Of a stretch of 64,000 bases of DNA, positions 34,087 to 46,706 are shown piece after piece. The translations under genes were made by a program, and so were the position numbers. The notes beneath the pieces are model-generated. The model was not told the origin of the DNA and made no database searches. It was given only the letters and a program-made list of their open reading frames with translations. Source of the stretch: Actinernus sp. WN-2022. Lineage: Eukaryota > Cnidaria > Anthozoa > Actiniaria > Actinernidae. The stretch's first letter is position 1. Every line of letters begins with the position of its first letter. The stretch lies in contig JAOWCC010001634.1 in the NCBI GenBank assembly GCA_030867875.1, positions 135,614,365 to 135,678,364 of the forward strand. Reading direction: 5' to 3'.

Positions 34087-34265
34087 AGAGCAGATTTCCT
34101 ATGAGTGGGCCGAACAAACTACGGCAATGACTACGGCACGGCCCCTGTTGTGTTTGTCCTGTTGATCCAATCAAATTACAGAGATACGGTACAGCGCGGT
34201 TACGGTAAGGCTACGGACATGTCGTAGTTTGTCCCGTAGTTTGGCATACGAAATCTGCTCCATTA
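34087..34265. mobile_element. Small MITE, ~179 bp
   Basis: Inverted termini GAGCAGATTTCCTATGAGTG / CATACGAAATCTGCTC, and inner AACTACGG.../CCGTAGTTTG blocks. No coding. Confidence 0.7.
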
Positions 34266-34479
34266 ATCACAGTGAGTATTATGGACGTTACCTGAATGAC
34301 CTGCCATGACAGTGAAGTCAAGAGAAACAATTTTATACACAGTGGCGGTTCTAGGAACCGACGAGAGTCCACACTTGAATTGTTAAGAAAACTACTAAAA
34401 TGACACTTTCAAAATGACAGAACAAAGACAAAGTTACAAAGAAACTGCAACTTAAATACTGATGTTTTTTTATACTACT

Positions 34480-34725
34480 GAAGCGATGGAAGAAACCTCT
34501 GCCGGCACCGATTTCCATTAAACATGATGGTCTGCATACCAGTTTGAACCTGTTACGTCATTATGGGCATGACATCAAGCAGAACAACGCTTTTCAAAGA
34601 ACATAGGCTCAATTTTCCCCCAAACAATTTGGCGGTTGCAAACGTCATGCTGGCGTCATCATTGCGCATGCTCAACAGAAAAGCATCGCGGGTGGTGGCA
34701 AGGTTTCTTCCATCGCTCCATTATA
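34480..34725. repeat. Inverted repeat of GAAGCGATGGAAGAAACCTC type
   Basis: GCGATGGAAGAAACCT at 34482-34498 is mirrored by AGGTTTCTTCCATCGC at about 34702-34717. The extent of the element is not resolved. Confidence 0.5.
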
Positions 34726-36169
34726 GAGGGATTACAAAGAAACCTCTGCTCGCAGGATAAGACGAGCCATGATTGCTATAAGTTAAAAATATATCGGTAT
34801 TACAGATTCTTCAACGTCACCACTCCTCTTCTTTTTGATCGACTTTTCAGCACCTTTCCTCTTTTCCTTTCTCCTCTGGATTTTTCTTCTCTTCATTTTC
34901 CCCGCAGTCATACAGCTCGTAAGTCGTCTTTCCCTCGCCATCAAAGCAGTGGAGGACATCCCAGCTCATTGATATGTAACCTTTCTTGAATAAAATCTTA
35001 GAATAAAGAAAAATAACTAAGCATTACAAAAATCCAAGTACACTCAAGGAGTACCTCAATAAAATAATTCGTCAGCTTATTGGGTGTGTTTCGCTTATTG
35101 GGTGTGTTTTCACTAGGACATGTTTGACTAGTTAAACATAAAAAAAACGGAAAGACAGTGAAAACGCTTCGGTTGAAGTTCACCGAGTTAAACATGCAAA
35201 GTGTTTTCATTAGGAATTTTGCGGCTCAAACACCCGAAATCACAGCCAAGTTTATACTACCTCGGGAGATGGTATAACTTGTCCTGCCGCGACCAATCAC
35301 TGCACACGAACTGACAGACGCCTGTCAGATTATTTATTCAGCTGTCAAAGCAAGCATTTAGCAGACCTTTTGCATTGCACGTGTCAATTCTTAGAATCGC
35401 CAATCGCTTCACGCAGGATTGTATTTTGCTTCATAAGTTGTGGGCCAACGAGGCTGCAAATAAAATAAAATGTTTCCCTGCTTACTCTGAAATTCTCACG
35501 CCAAAGATGGTCTTGATAATTGTCGATCAAAAGGTACTCAAACCAGAACTGTGGTCTTGGATATACCCAGACTGATTTCCTAGCTTCTTCTGCGATTACC
35601 TCCGTTCTGTTGCTGTATTGCGAGAAATGTTGCTATTCTTCTTCTTCGACTCATTTGAAGAGACATTGAGCGCAATTTTTGTAAAAATCGCCTTCGTTTT
35701 CGCATAAATACAGCAAGAATTAAAAGCAGAGCGGTAAACACGAATGCTTGCTCTCCCGCCATTTTTTTGCGGTTTGTAATTAGAACCACTTATCATACCA
35801 ACACCTCAAATTTCACAGTAAAACAGTCAGGCACGTTATACTAGTATAAGTCGGTCTGTAAACAAACACCTCAAGGAATGTTATACTAGAAAAATGCCCT
35901 AGTGAAAACACAGCATTATCCAAGTGTCCCACATCTGTAACAGCGTTTTCAATGGTTTCCGCTATTGTTGAGTTGTAATTGTTCCTAAGGGAATTAAATC
36001 ACAAAAGCGTGCAACGGTGCAACCCACAAATTGGCTGGAAAAATAATCGAAAAATAGCCCAACTGGTAAAAATGCTGTTACTATGAACACTCCTGGTTAA
36101 ATTATGGGCTCATGACTGCGCTTAGTCAGTCAAGTCTAGGTAATATCTCAATCAATTCCAAACCTGCAT

Positions 36170-36400
36170 GACCATCCCCCCTCATACGTGGGGCATTTGA
36201 CAAGTCAGTTTGTCCTGGGGTGGGGCATTTGCCAGAAAAGAAAAGTTCGGGGGTGGGGAATTGGTCAAAGAGAGTCAAAGTTAGCGAATTGTACATCAAT
36301 GTTTATAAATGATTTGCACTCGTTCCAAAACCCCACGGACAGGCCACGGTGGGGCATTTGCAACGCTCTGATTCAAAAATGGGGTATAAGCAGGCTTGGA
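36170..36400 (+). repeat. Dispersed GGGGCATTTG repeat
   Basis: Several GTGGGGCATTTG(A/C) motifs. A related stretch is at 49680-49745 (GGGGCATTTGACAACTTATC). The 77-aa open frame here is a product of the repeat and not supported as a gene. Confidence 0.5.
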
Positions 36401-37977
36401 ATTGATAGACATAATGCCTGATAGAGCCTGGGCTAATACAAATATCCTGTGATAGTACACAATATATAGTTATTTATAGTACACAATAGTTATTTGTACT
36501 CTAAACTATATATATAATAAGCATAGTGTGTAGTATTGTGAATATTTTTTACTCGACAATTTTTATTTTGACTTTTCGATATCAATCAATCCCCAGAGAT
36601 TCAAATAACTAAAACCATGTTGGTTGACAAAACAAGAGAAGCTAACGAGAAATCTTCTGTTCGTGTCAACCAAGATGGCAAAGAACAGCTTGTCTCCACT
36701 CAACAAAATAGGCAGGTTCATGTTTGCGAACATACTTAGGCAACATTACATATTCTTTACTCGAGAAAAAATGTAAAACGTCATATGAGCAATAATCCGT
36801 GATCCGATCGATCCGTGGTTTGTCATTGTCCGTACTCGTATTGATCATAGAAATGACGCCATAAAATGTCCAAAACGTTTTACAACGACGAAGCACTTAG
36901 CTTCATATGAGTGCATAATAAACTGCTTTCGAGTCAAAAATGGCCATTGAAAGTCAAAACGTAAACACTTCTAATCATTACCGGCGCCGAGAGAAAGCTT
37001 TCTTTTACAAATGGCAGCATACAAGTTAATTTGATTCACCGATTAAATTCTGTCATTGTTGGAATGGTTGTGAAATCCTTTCTTGATTTTTCTTCTTGTT
37101 ATAATTCAAGACTTCTGAGCTGTGAGAGAACCCTGAACCAAATTCGCCGAAACTTTCTCCACTCAACTGAGAGTAAACTCACATTTTGCCAAATGGCCCA
37201 CTACAAAGAAGTTTGACTCACCGATTAACTTCTCATTTTCTTGTTTTTGGAGGAGAAGTTAACAGCCATTTGAATTCACAAACCTCGCCGTGAAAGCACT
37301 TTACAAATTTTAAAAGCTACTACTGCTTGTTAGTGACGCCATTGTCATTGTCCGTACTTAAATTGCATAGAGCGGAGAGCCAATCAGAAAGCGACAAAAT
37401 TGGATACGAACTCTGCGAATTTGAACCCTCATACATTTGAACTCAAAATAAATGTTTTAAAAATATTTAAACCTGTTAAATCCACCACACTAAACTCATT
37501 TATGCTTGCTACTTAATGCTTAATCACCTCAAAGCTGTATTTATTTCGAGCAAACAAGGAACACTGAGCATGAACCATGTTGACAGTCTAAAACAATAAA
37601 AACTGCTCTGAACTGATTATTAAAATATAATTTTAAATCATTTTTTGATTATAAGAAAAATACTCACTATACACTAAGTGATACGAAACGATGTTAATTT
37701 TCGAAGAAACAGCAAGCTAGAGTAGAAACATTAGCTAATATCAAAGATAATAGTTTAAAACTCGAAAACGTTAGCCTAACTTTTTCAAGATTTTCATAAT
37801 CGCCATCCATTGTCCGATTTATAAGGAAAAGGCTTTTAATAAATCTACACCATTATTTCTTGGTTTCTTTTAGTTTGAATGTAATTTTCAGCGGTTCAAA
37901 GTGATGCTAAAAATAGCTCTGTAAATGGGTATAAGGTTCATACATGTCCTTTGAATAACACAAAGCGCGGCTATTAC

Positions 37978-38352
37978 CTTGGCAAGATACGAGATCGCGT
38001 TGATGGTGATCAAGGAGCATAGCATGGATAGTGTACGGAACGGGAACAGCTGACCTTCCGTCTCACTGTACAGCGGATATATGATAGTAGGCTGGATACC
38101 CACGGCTGGTTCACCTCCTAGTATACGAAGTACGAGGCCAACGATGTAGCCGAGAGCTGCCCCATATGTGTTGACTATCTTCTCCATGTAGATGACGGAC
38201 AGGAGTTGAGGGAACAGGATCACGTACACGATGTCACTGCACAAGACAAACAGGACGTAGATGGACTTGACAGCAAGGGCCATTGAAGTTGCTATGACGC
38301 CCACGCCGATGATTGACAGTCTAGTCACCCACGTCATTTCTCGTGCTGATGC
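37978..38352 (-). CDS. SLC5A7: Choline transporter exon 7 (last exon found)
   Basis: The acceptor TTTGCAG lies before 38352. The exon starts ASAREMTWVTRLSIIGVGV, continues through ALAVKSIYVLFVLCSDIVYV and FPQLLSVIYMEKIVNTYGAA, and reaches FPFRTLSMLCSLITINAISY then LAK. It covers the last membrane helices. I end it at a candidate donor AAG|GTAATA (37977), because family similarity stops exactly there. If it is not spliced, the frame runs on for about 30 unrelated residues to a stop at 37888, with an ATTAAA hexamer at 37834-37839 on the minus strand. So either a short divergent tail ends here or a C-terminal exon remains unlocated at lower coordinates. Confidence 0.9.
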
Positions 38353-38599
38353 CTGCAAATATAATATTATTACGTCAGTGAAATAAATATCTATTGTTGA
38401 ATTTTTAGGTTGTGAGCTTCCCCGTCTTTCCTAATTCTAGCTAGTTCATGACAATTTAGAGGGTTTATTGAATGGTTACGGGATAAAACAGATGACTTTG
38501 AAAGGCAAGTCGCATCAAATACTATCAATAAAATAATGTCGACACATGAGATCCAACTTGCGACGTTGATATAAAAAGAGCCAAATTTGAGGATTGTGT

Positions 38600-38775
38600 G
38601 GTCCAGCTGGAATTATCAGCAGCCCTTCACCTCTCAAAATCTTGCATTTTATTGGACCCCATTTGGACTGCACTGACAAAGAATTCCATTGTTTTAGGGT
38701 TAGGGTTTGCATTGTTTCAGGGTTAGGCATTTTTTGGATAGCCAGTACTATTCCATGTTCCGAGGAGGTGAAGGC
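38600..38775 (+). repeat. Dispersed repeat shared with 54300-54450
   Basis: CTTCACCTCTCAAAA, CTTGCATTTTATTGGACCCC, ATTCCATTGTTTTAGGGTTA and GGATAGCCA.TACTATTCCA occur in the same order and strand at both sites. This copy is in intron 6 of the transporter gene. Confidence 0.75.
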
Positions 38776-40604
38776 CGCCCCGGAATTATAAACGTTCACA
38801 CCATGTTTTCAGGTAGCTAGGTTTAAAGGGAATTTCCACTGAAAACCAATGTCTTCTCTCAAATGTCCCTTGTGGCTATTTAAACCTGTCGCTGTGTTTG
38901 TCTCTGGAAGTAAATTGTACTTTTGATGTAATCTGTGTACCGATTTTCCTGTCCATCAAACCTATTTGAATTTCCCGAATCTTACGACGTCAAAAGTTGC
39001 TTCTATTGTGTGAAAACAATAGCTCTTTTGTCAGTATGGTTATAGTAACATTGCCGATATTTGTGACGTCACTAGATAGTAAATACCAAAACATCTCTTA
39101 GAATATTCATGCTATGCTAAAGTAGCCTGAGTACTCTTCGTTTGCACAATAGGGGCAAGGGGCCGAGAGAATTTTACAAATCTTCCCGAGGCTCGAGGGG
39201 CAATTTAAATCACTAATACCCCGAAATGCCATCGTATAAGTTTGTTATACTATGATCGCCGAGGAACAAATCTCTGAGAAGGTTATTTTTTTTCTGCCTA
39301 AACTAAAGACGTCGCAGTTTATTTGCTTTCGAAAACGTTTAGTTTAATGCTCGACTGAGCGCCACTGATTGAATAACCCTGGCTTCCCCTGGGAACAAGC
39401 GTGTTGTTTTTGAGAAGAATAGCACTAAAATACAATGTTATTATACGGTTGACTAAATATTCAAAGAGCATGCATGGTTTTAATTACGTCACGTTTATGG
39501 TTTTATGTATCTCGACACATGGAAGAAGCGGGTTTGAGAAAAGAAGAGAAGAACGTGCAGATTGAAATAGGTGATCCCACATGGATTACATTGAAGGTTA
39601 TGATGAAGACAGGTCAGTTTGGGTTCAATTGTGTTATTCGGGAGAGCAGGGTTACTCGTGTCTGAGGGAAGCAGGAGTTGATGCTTTCGTTCCTCTCATG
39701 TCCAGCCTGCACTGTCTTCTAATGCATATTTCTAAATTTCCCTGCATGCCTAATGAGGCAAATTTCGAAGACAATGGCCCTGAGTAAATTTCCCTGCTAT
39801 CAGAGAAAATCAGTGGTTTAAATGTGCCTCGGAGAACAAAAGAATCCGAGGCGATCATGGTATAATAACCCGTTCTAAAATATTGTGCTACTAAATTATT
39901 ACTGGGTTTATTAGAAGGTATTGAAATTTGATATCCATCTTTTGCTGGTAAAATATACACCACTTGGTGCAGCTGAGTCGTTAAGTTTCAGTGATAGGTT
40001 AAATTTTTAAATTTTGGGTTAGGTTTGTAGAGAGTTAAATCAGCATGTATGAAATTAATTATGAATAAGCCGATTTGTGGGGTATTATTCTTCAATCACT
40101 CCCTCGGGTGTATAGCCCTTTCTTCTCTTCAGTATTAGTCCAAAGCCAAATATACCAGTAAATATTCTTATGAAATGCCTTTGTTGGCGAATCCTCCACC
40201 ATCTTAGATGTTTCCATGTAGGTACGACTATGTTTTGACACGTGGCTTATGGGTGATATACTGCTCTGTGATTGGATAATACCACATTTGTAAATATCGC
40301 CATATGTTACTATAATCCGTGCTATTTGTTGTGTAACAATTGGGGGAACCCTGTGACGCCGTAAGATCCAAGATGGCGTCGCGCGGGAAATTCAAATGAG
40401 TTTTATGGACAGGAAATCGGTCCATAACTGACATCTAGTGTACAATTTATAGAAGACAAACAACCAGCAATAAATTTAGACACCCACAACGAACATTTGA
40501 GAACAAGCATTGTTTTTCAGTGGAGGACCCTTGAACAATTATGTCTGAGGTGTCTACTAATGGCAGACACAAATAAACGTTCAAGCTTAGTATAAACAGT
40601 TTAA

Positions 40605-42206
40605 AGTCGCTGTGTCACGGTATTGCGCATGTCACAGTCTCCAGACATTGAATTGACAGCTGTATTGTGTAACATCCAATGAGAATCAATCAAAATAATT
40701 TGCAGGAAACGCCAAACTGTTCGGGTATTCACATATTGTAGTTATGCACAGTATATGGTGAGATTTACCAGGATTTTATTCTTCCTACATCCAAGGTAAA
40801 CAGCATTGAGTAAAGAATGGTATCTATATTTCATTACTTGCTTGTATTTTTTGCTGTTTCCAGTCGTAAACAGTCCGAATTTGACCAAAGTGAAACAAGC
40901 TGCTCGCGTCCGTAGATATATATTTCTTCGTTGTGCACTTTTGACATGAAATAATTCTCCCAATGGCACCATTGTTTTATTTCTACATGACTAATAACAC
41001 AGTTCTCTGCTGTAAAAAATATAGAACATTCTATGGACGATTTCTTGTGTTAAAGTTTGGAAACGTAACACATACATTTGCGCTAAAAAGTTCAGTACTT
41101 TCGGAAGTACGAGTGGCTGTTTACTAGTTTGCACTATCGGCTGTTATGGACTGGAAACTTACTTTCACAGCTTAATATTTATGTCGATTGGTCAGAAGGA
41201 TATCTTGTTTAAGATTCTATGGTTCTTTCGGCATCAGGAAATTTTTAAACGGGAGTTTTCGTACAGTATTTCAAGCTATGCTGTAGCGCGAGTTGAGTAC
41301 GTAGTCACATGTCCGTGAAACTAATAGCACGTTATCTTTTATTATTATCAGTTTGATCTATGGGTTCTCATGTATTCAATAATCACTTCTGGAGCTTCAT
41401 ATGTATGTTGATTGCTCACAAGGATTTCCTCTTTCAGTTTTTCCCGTTAGTTTGGACATTAGGAATTTATTCTTGGAGATTTCGTACAGTTTAGCGACCG
41501 TGTGTCGAAAGTAGAAAAGTTCGCTTGTCATGAAAGTGCGAATACTGACAAGCGGTTTCATAGCAGATCGATGTTTGCAGACTCTCACGTAGTCGATCAT
41601 AACTTCTACAGCTTCATATGTATGTCAATTGCTCACAAGGCTATCGTGTTTGAGTTCATGAGGTTATTTTGCCAGCAAATAAAGGTTTTATCTAACTTTT
41701 CGTACAATCTTTGTACTCCGGTCGGTTCATATAATTTCAGCCTCGTTTCTAAGCCGTATATATATATTTCTTCGTATCGCTGTTGAAAACTGCCATATCA
41801 TTTATAATACGACTTGAAAAGTTGCCATGTGTTTCGTGAACTCTACTGGACATCCAAACCCTCTTCGCTTCTGGTTGGAATGCCAAAAAGTTTCCAATTT
41901 CTTGCGTTTTTCGGCTGCTGTATTCAGAGTACTCAGTGGCCGTTTGCATCACTTATGCTTTTTTGTTATAGTTGTGTTGCAGTCCGCAACGACTAATTTT
42001 GAATAAACAAATAACTAAAACTTATTTAAGCACATCTTATATTTCCATAAATGACCAAAGGAGGCAAGGATGAGTTCAAAAAGAGCACTGATGGAAGTCG
42101 ATTTAAAAATCGATATTTCACCCCTCTGAGAACTTCGTTCCGGGCCGGAAAAAAAATCAAAAATCATCAGATTTTCACACATGCGCAGTACCGTGACACA
42201 GCAACT
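40605..42206. mobile_element. 1.6-kb TTAA-flanked transposon in intron 6
   Basis: TTAA at 40601-40604 and 42207-42210 flanks TIRs AGTCGCTGTGTCACGG / CCGTGACACAGCAACT. Further inward the match continues with a GCGCATGT block. Inside are about three imperfect ~225-bp tandem units. No transposase was recognised, so it is non-autonomous. Confidence 0.8.
41150..41730 (+). repeat. Three imperfect ~225-bp tandem units
   Basis: The motif CAGCTTCATATGTATGT.ATTG.TCACAAGG occurs at about 41390 and 41612, and a diverged version at about 41167. Each is followed by a TTTCGTACAG or similar block. Confidence 0.6.
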
Positions 42207-42512
42207 TTAACTTAGTATCCGCTTACGAGATGTTACAACCACATGAAAGATTTCCCCGGACTGCAAGGTGGTGTCGGTATACAAGAGGTATCACAATCAG
42301 TGGTCGACCTTTTGTGAATCTACATGCACTCAAACTCTAAAAAAAACTGTGCTGCGTTTCCACGAGTTTCCATGGATACCTGTTGGGTATCCAGAAAATG
42401 AACGGCCAGCTAGACCAGGACTCTAAGGCGATAAATGCAACACGAAAAATGAGAAAAAGATGGCAAGCAATCAATGTTCAATTACTGATTACACAGGAAG
42501 TTCCTTATTCAC

Positions 42513-42745
42513 CTTCGGTCGCAAGATGTGTTTGTAGATGTTATGTGAGAACATAGTGCTAGCTGAGAGTACGCTGGAATCTGATGACGACATAACAGCG
42601 GCTGAAACAGCGCCTAGACCAATGAAGGACACGGCCGTGGGTGTGAGATACTGAAGTACCATGGGAAGAACCAAAGGTCCATCAAGGGTTATGGTAACAT
42701 CGGTAGCGTTGGCGGGACCGGTGTAGTACGCTGTCTTTGTCCAAT
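42513..42745 (-). CDS. SLC5A7: Choline transporter exon 6
   Basis: The acceptor GTTCAG lies before 42745 and the donor is CCGAAG|GTGAAT at 42512. The reading is [18 protein letters not shown], then [20 protein letters not shown], then [20 protein letters not shown] and [27 protein letters not shown] is the most conserved CHT motif, in the helix that lines the sodium site of the SSF fold. The loop has an NAT sequon near where vertebrate CHT1 carries its glycosylated Asn. Continuing past the donor would add only seven residues before a stop, which supports the splice. The exon is 233 nt and ends in phase 0. Confidence 0.94.
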
Positions 42746-43199
42746 CTGAACAATATAAAAATTGTTGGAATGCCGAATTAATAACTAATAATATACTAAA
42801 TGCAGAAGCATCACGATCATTTTTACAAGATAGAATATATCCTTTGCATTATTTCTACCCTTTCAATAATCCAGGGTTCCTACTTTCGGTTACATCAAGA
42901 GACATCCCTAGCCTCGCTTCTGCAACCGGAAGTAGGAATACAGAATTATGCAACAGGTCTATGGCATAGAATGTTAATAGAGAGTTATAACGTCCGGTTG
43001 CATGGAAGCGAGTCATTTCCGAGTTCGTTACAAGACTACGTTGCGTTTTCCTTAAACAACACTAACATTTTGAACTTTGAAGCAAGCACAATTTGTGCCA
43101 AGTGAGCAGTGTTTTTCCCTTGTCACAGACAAAAAAGATGAGCGCCATTGTTAGCAGTTATCACATTGCAGCACTTTCGGACTTTTCATTCCCAGACTA

Positions 43200-43560
43200 A
43201 TAAATAATTAATAATAATAATAATAGAATTTATTGAGTATTGGTCACAATTACTGGTGACCCAGTAGTTTACATTGCGGCCCATTATAAAAACTAAAACT
43301 AGATAAGAATTACAATATAGAAACTAGATAAGTAATATTAATTGTTAAAGATAATTTGCAATTTGTCCTAAAAGTAGACTAAATACTGAATTAAAATGTT
43401 CTTGTAATGTTAAAATGTTTAGGTTTGAAGTTATTGGATAAAATGCTGTTGAATAAATGTTTCTTAAAATTACTTAGTTGGGAAATGTTTTTCGCATCGC
43501 TACCAATGGCATTCATATAATCGAGTGCCGCTCGCATGAAATGTGCGAAGCCCTGAATTC
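43200..43560 (-). mobile_element. Possible LINE 3' remnant
   Basis: A (TAA)n stretch at 43199-43226 and a GAATTTATTGAG boundary resemble LINE 3' tails. The minus strand reads LNAERIQGFAHFMRAALDYM and SQLSNFKKHLF, reminiscent of LINE C-termini. Identity is weak. Confidence 0.35.
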
Positions 43561-43855
43561 GTTCGGCATTTAGGTACGACTAACCAAGGTTAGACGAGCC
43601 TATGCTGCAGTGTCTTTTAAATAATTTATATAGTTATTAAAGTACTCCGGGCACTTTCCAGTAACAATTTTAAACATCATACACAGCTTCTTCAAGCTTA
43701 GACCTTAAAAGGTATAGAAAAAAATTCCGAAATTTCTAAATAAAAATGTTTTCATTATTTTTTTAGCGACTAAACTTCCAAATGTAGAATAATTTCCGCG
43801 CACCTTCGGAGACTGGGACGAGAATAAAACGTGCCGTCATCAACAGAACCTTTAA

Positions 43856-45829
43856 AGTGCCCTTACGATCAAATTTTGACATTTACAGCCGCCATTACGC
43901 GAACCCGTTCCTGTGGGCGAGGAATGCCTGGTCATTTTTTAGCGTACGTGACGTCATACACTTAAGGTTATCGTATACCATCAGGGTACTGTTCCGGATA
44001 AAATTAAGTAGCGTCTCAAATATTCGTCGTATTTAGATAAATTATACCTCATTTAAAGCCTATAAAATTGGCTACAACGATATACCTAAGGTTTGTAATT
44101 TTGATAAAAGTGCGATTTTTTAATAAACTTCTTTTCCGAACAAGCGAGTTGGTTTCCAAGAGCTCCAACTCCACGGCAATTTAATGAATTTAAGATCTGT
44201 TTGCTTTTCTGGACTCCCACAGACCTTGTTTACGAAACTGTGTCGGCGATTGTGGAAATTCGAAGCCGTTCTGAAGATATTTAGGTCTTCGTGAAACTGC
44301 CAACGTGCAATCCAAGTATAGATGCGGGAATCGCTCTCAGCGCCTCTCTTTTAAAAATTAAAAACATCGCCGAGATAGTTTTTTGCTGATATAAATTGCG
44401 AACAATCTGTGAAAATTTGAAGTAATTCGCACAAATTCGCGTCGAGTTGGAGCTTTTTTCAAACTATGTTTAGAACGAAAATAGAAAGTCAAGAAAACGG
44501 ATTCTTTCAACAAGTGACTGGGAAATGTCACAGTCAAAACTTCCCACAACAACACGTGTGGCTACTTCTTCACGCGAACTAACATATGTAGTAAGAAAGT
44601 GTACCATTTTCCCGCTTTGAAAAGCAAACAAAACGTTTTGAATAGGGTTTGTGCATTGTACAGGACTGTAGCAATTTAACGAACCACAAAGCTGGCATTT
44701 CGCTACATGAATAATTCAAGCCTTTAGTTGAGTACCAAGAATACGGTTTGTAATTCTCTTCAAGCCTCATGCAAGGATGGTTTGTGTACGTTTTGAGGAC
44801 AGAAGCTTCTCCATAATTGTTTGTATCACATGGAATAGCCGATAAGACCGTACTAGTATAGATTGACCGAAAAATAAGCGGCTACGTTTGCTGAGAACAT
44901 AGTTTATCATAAATAACTCATATTGCTGTTTCCTATAAACAGATAAACCTATCGATCTAGTATGCCTTTTAATTTACTGCTAATTTTATTTTCAAGACAA
45001 TAAACCACAGAAGAAACCACCAATATTATTTCATGAAGTACCTTGTTTCAGTTGTTTGTGTGTCAAACAGAAACGGGGGGCGCGAAGTTTGGTTCTGTGA
45101 TAGCCAGTCTGTAAAAGCTGCAGATCAGTCAGTTTCAATACATTGTTTTAGTCTCTAGTAAATTCTTATCATTCACGATTTCATGTTAGACAAGAGAGCG
45201 ATTTAATTTTATAGCAATTACATTGTATTTTAGAATGTAGATTCGCCGGAAAATCTATTGCCGGGACACAGATAATTCTCGATCACTCTCATTTACGAAC
45301 TAGCAATCCGGGTTTCACTATAAACAATGAACAAACTTAGGACTTATAAACTGCTGATCATTACCTTAGTGATTTCTCGGCTGAATTATCCCTGTAGCCC
45401 GGATCCAGTAACAGCACAACCTGAAAGCCGAACCAGGGAAAATACCCTGGGAAAAAATTACCCCCAAAAGATAAGAAACCACTTCCCAAGCGATTTTAGC
45501 GACTATTCATTCGTCCAGCTTTCAACTCGGTCGCCAGCGGCTCTATTTCCCCCTAAATCATCAACATCCGGCAATAAATTTAAACAGAAAGACACATTAC
45601 TATGTTCTGAAGAATCTGATGCAGATTTTAGGTCGTTATTTACTAAACCACAGCAAAATTCGCAGTGTGAGTTTGTCGACAATATAAGAAGAAATGTATG
45701 GGTTCGAAGCAACTTGAGAACGATGCGTTAAGTGTATGACGTCACATACGCTAAAAAATGACTAGGCATTCCTCGCCCACGGGAACGGATTCGAGTAATG
45801 GCGGACGTGATTTTGACGGTAAACTCTCT
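43856..45829. mobile_element. 2.0-kb TTAA-flanked transposon in intron 5
   Basis: TTAA at 43852-43855 and 45830-45833 flanks long imperfect TIRs of about 115 bp. The best-conserved part is GGGCGAGGAATGCCT.GTCAT then TTTTTTAGCGTA.GTGACGTC and ATACACTTAA. Inside is a 134-codon plus-strand frame that stops at the edge of the right TIR. No transposase was recognised. Confidence 0.8.
45327..45731 (+). CDS. Unknown 134-codon frame inside a TTAA transposon
   Basis: The frame starts MNKLRTYKLLIITLVISRL and could contain a signal-peptide-like hydrophobic segment, followed by polar, Ser/Pro-rich sequence ending NLRTMR. The stop lies at the inner boundary of the right TIR. No homology is recognised. 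It may be chance, a captured fragment, or a remnant of an element protein. Confidence 0.25.
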   Translation: MNKLRTYKLLIITLVISRLNYPCSPDPVTAQPESRTRENTLGKNYPQKIRNHFPSDFSDYSFVQLSTRSPAALFPPKSSTSGNKFKQKDTLLCSEESDADFRSLFTKPQQNSQCEFVDNIRRNVWVRSNLRTMR

Positions 45830-46389
45830 TTAAAATGTGTGGTCTAATTGGCCCCATTCAAACTTTTTTCACTGATTTGGATATTTCTGCCACTGGTTGT
45901 TCTTATGGAATACAAAAAAGTGGCAAAAGAAATGGTCAAATTTCGTCGTAGTGGCACTTTAAAACGTTGGCTTATTTGCAAAATAACTGAATAGATAACC
46001 AAGAAAGATGATAATATCGCGCTAAACGTTTCGAAGAGCTTTATTCGGCAAGGCCTTTCATGCAATAGCGCATCGAGCGTGTTCTGTTGATGACGTCAAA
46101 CTAGACCCAGTGCTAATTTTGTAGCGCGCTTAATTTTCGTCCACAGGCAACCCAAGACACGTTTTTAAGGCAACTTTGAACGGCCAATACACCATGATAA
46201 ATAAATCAAATGAACTTTTTATTCCGGAATCCTTTGTCTATGGCCTCTAGTCTCTTCGTAAGAAATATAATTAGCCAGGGCTTATATGCACTTTAAAAAG
46301 TTCTACTGACCTATCATTAAAGCTTGAATCTAGAATCAGTCTACCGCAGCATTTTTGGACTCTTAGTATTCTAAATAATTAGTAATTAA

Positions 46390-46607
46390 TAATTAATGAG
46401 ATCAACAGCCAATCGGGTCATCCGATTTTGGTCAGGCGGATAAATCTCGATAGCCAATGAAACACCAGATCAAGGTCGCTCCGGTTAGTTCTAAAACTCG
46501 TAAATAATTAATGAGATTAACAGCCGATCGGGTGATCCCATTTTGGTCAGGCGGATGAATCTTGATACCCAATGAAACACCAGATAAAGATCGCTCCGGT
46601 AAGTTCA
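46390..46607 (+). repeat. Tandem duplication, ~115-bp unit
   Basis: AATTAATGAGAT.AACAGCC, then ATCGGGT.ATCC.ATTTTG, and CCAATGAAACACCAGAT occur twice with an offset of 115 bp and about 90% identity by eye. Confidence 0.8.
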
Positions 46608-46706
46608 AACACGAATGAAGACACTGAGCAAGACACTTGAATTGCAACCAAGTAACACATATTACATTATAGGTATTTGGGTGGGGTGGCATCGTAATTT
46701 CATCAT

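Noticed and set aside
42570..42610. CTGATGAC followed by GCTGAAACAGCG as another hammerhead
   Set aside because: It lies in transporter exon 6 coding sequence read in antisense, and no stem II forms.
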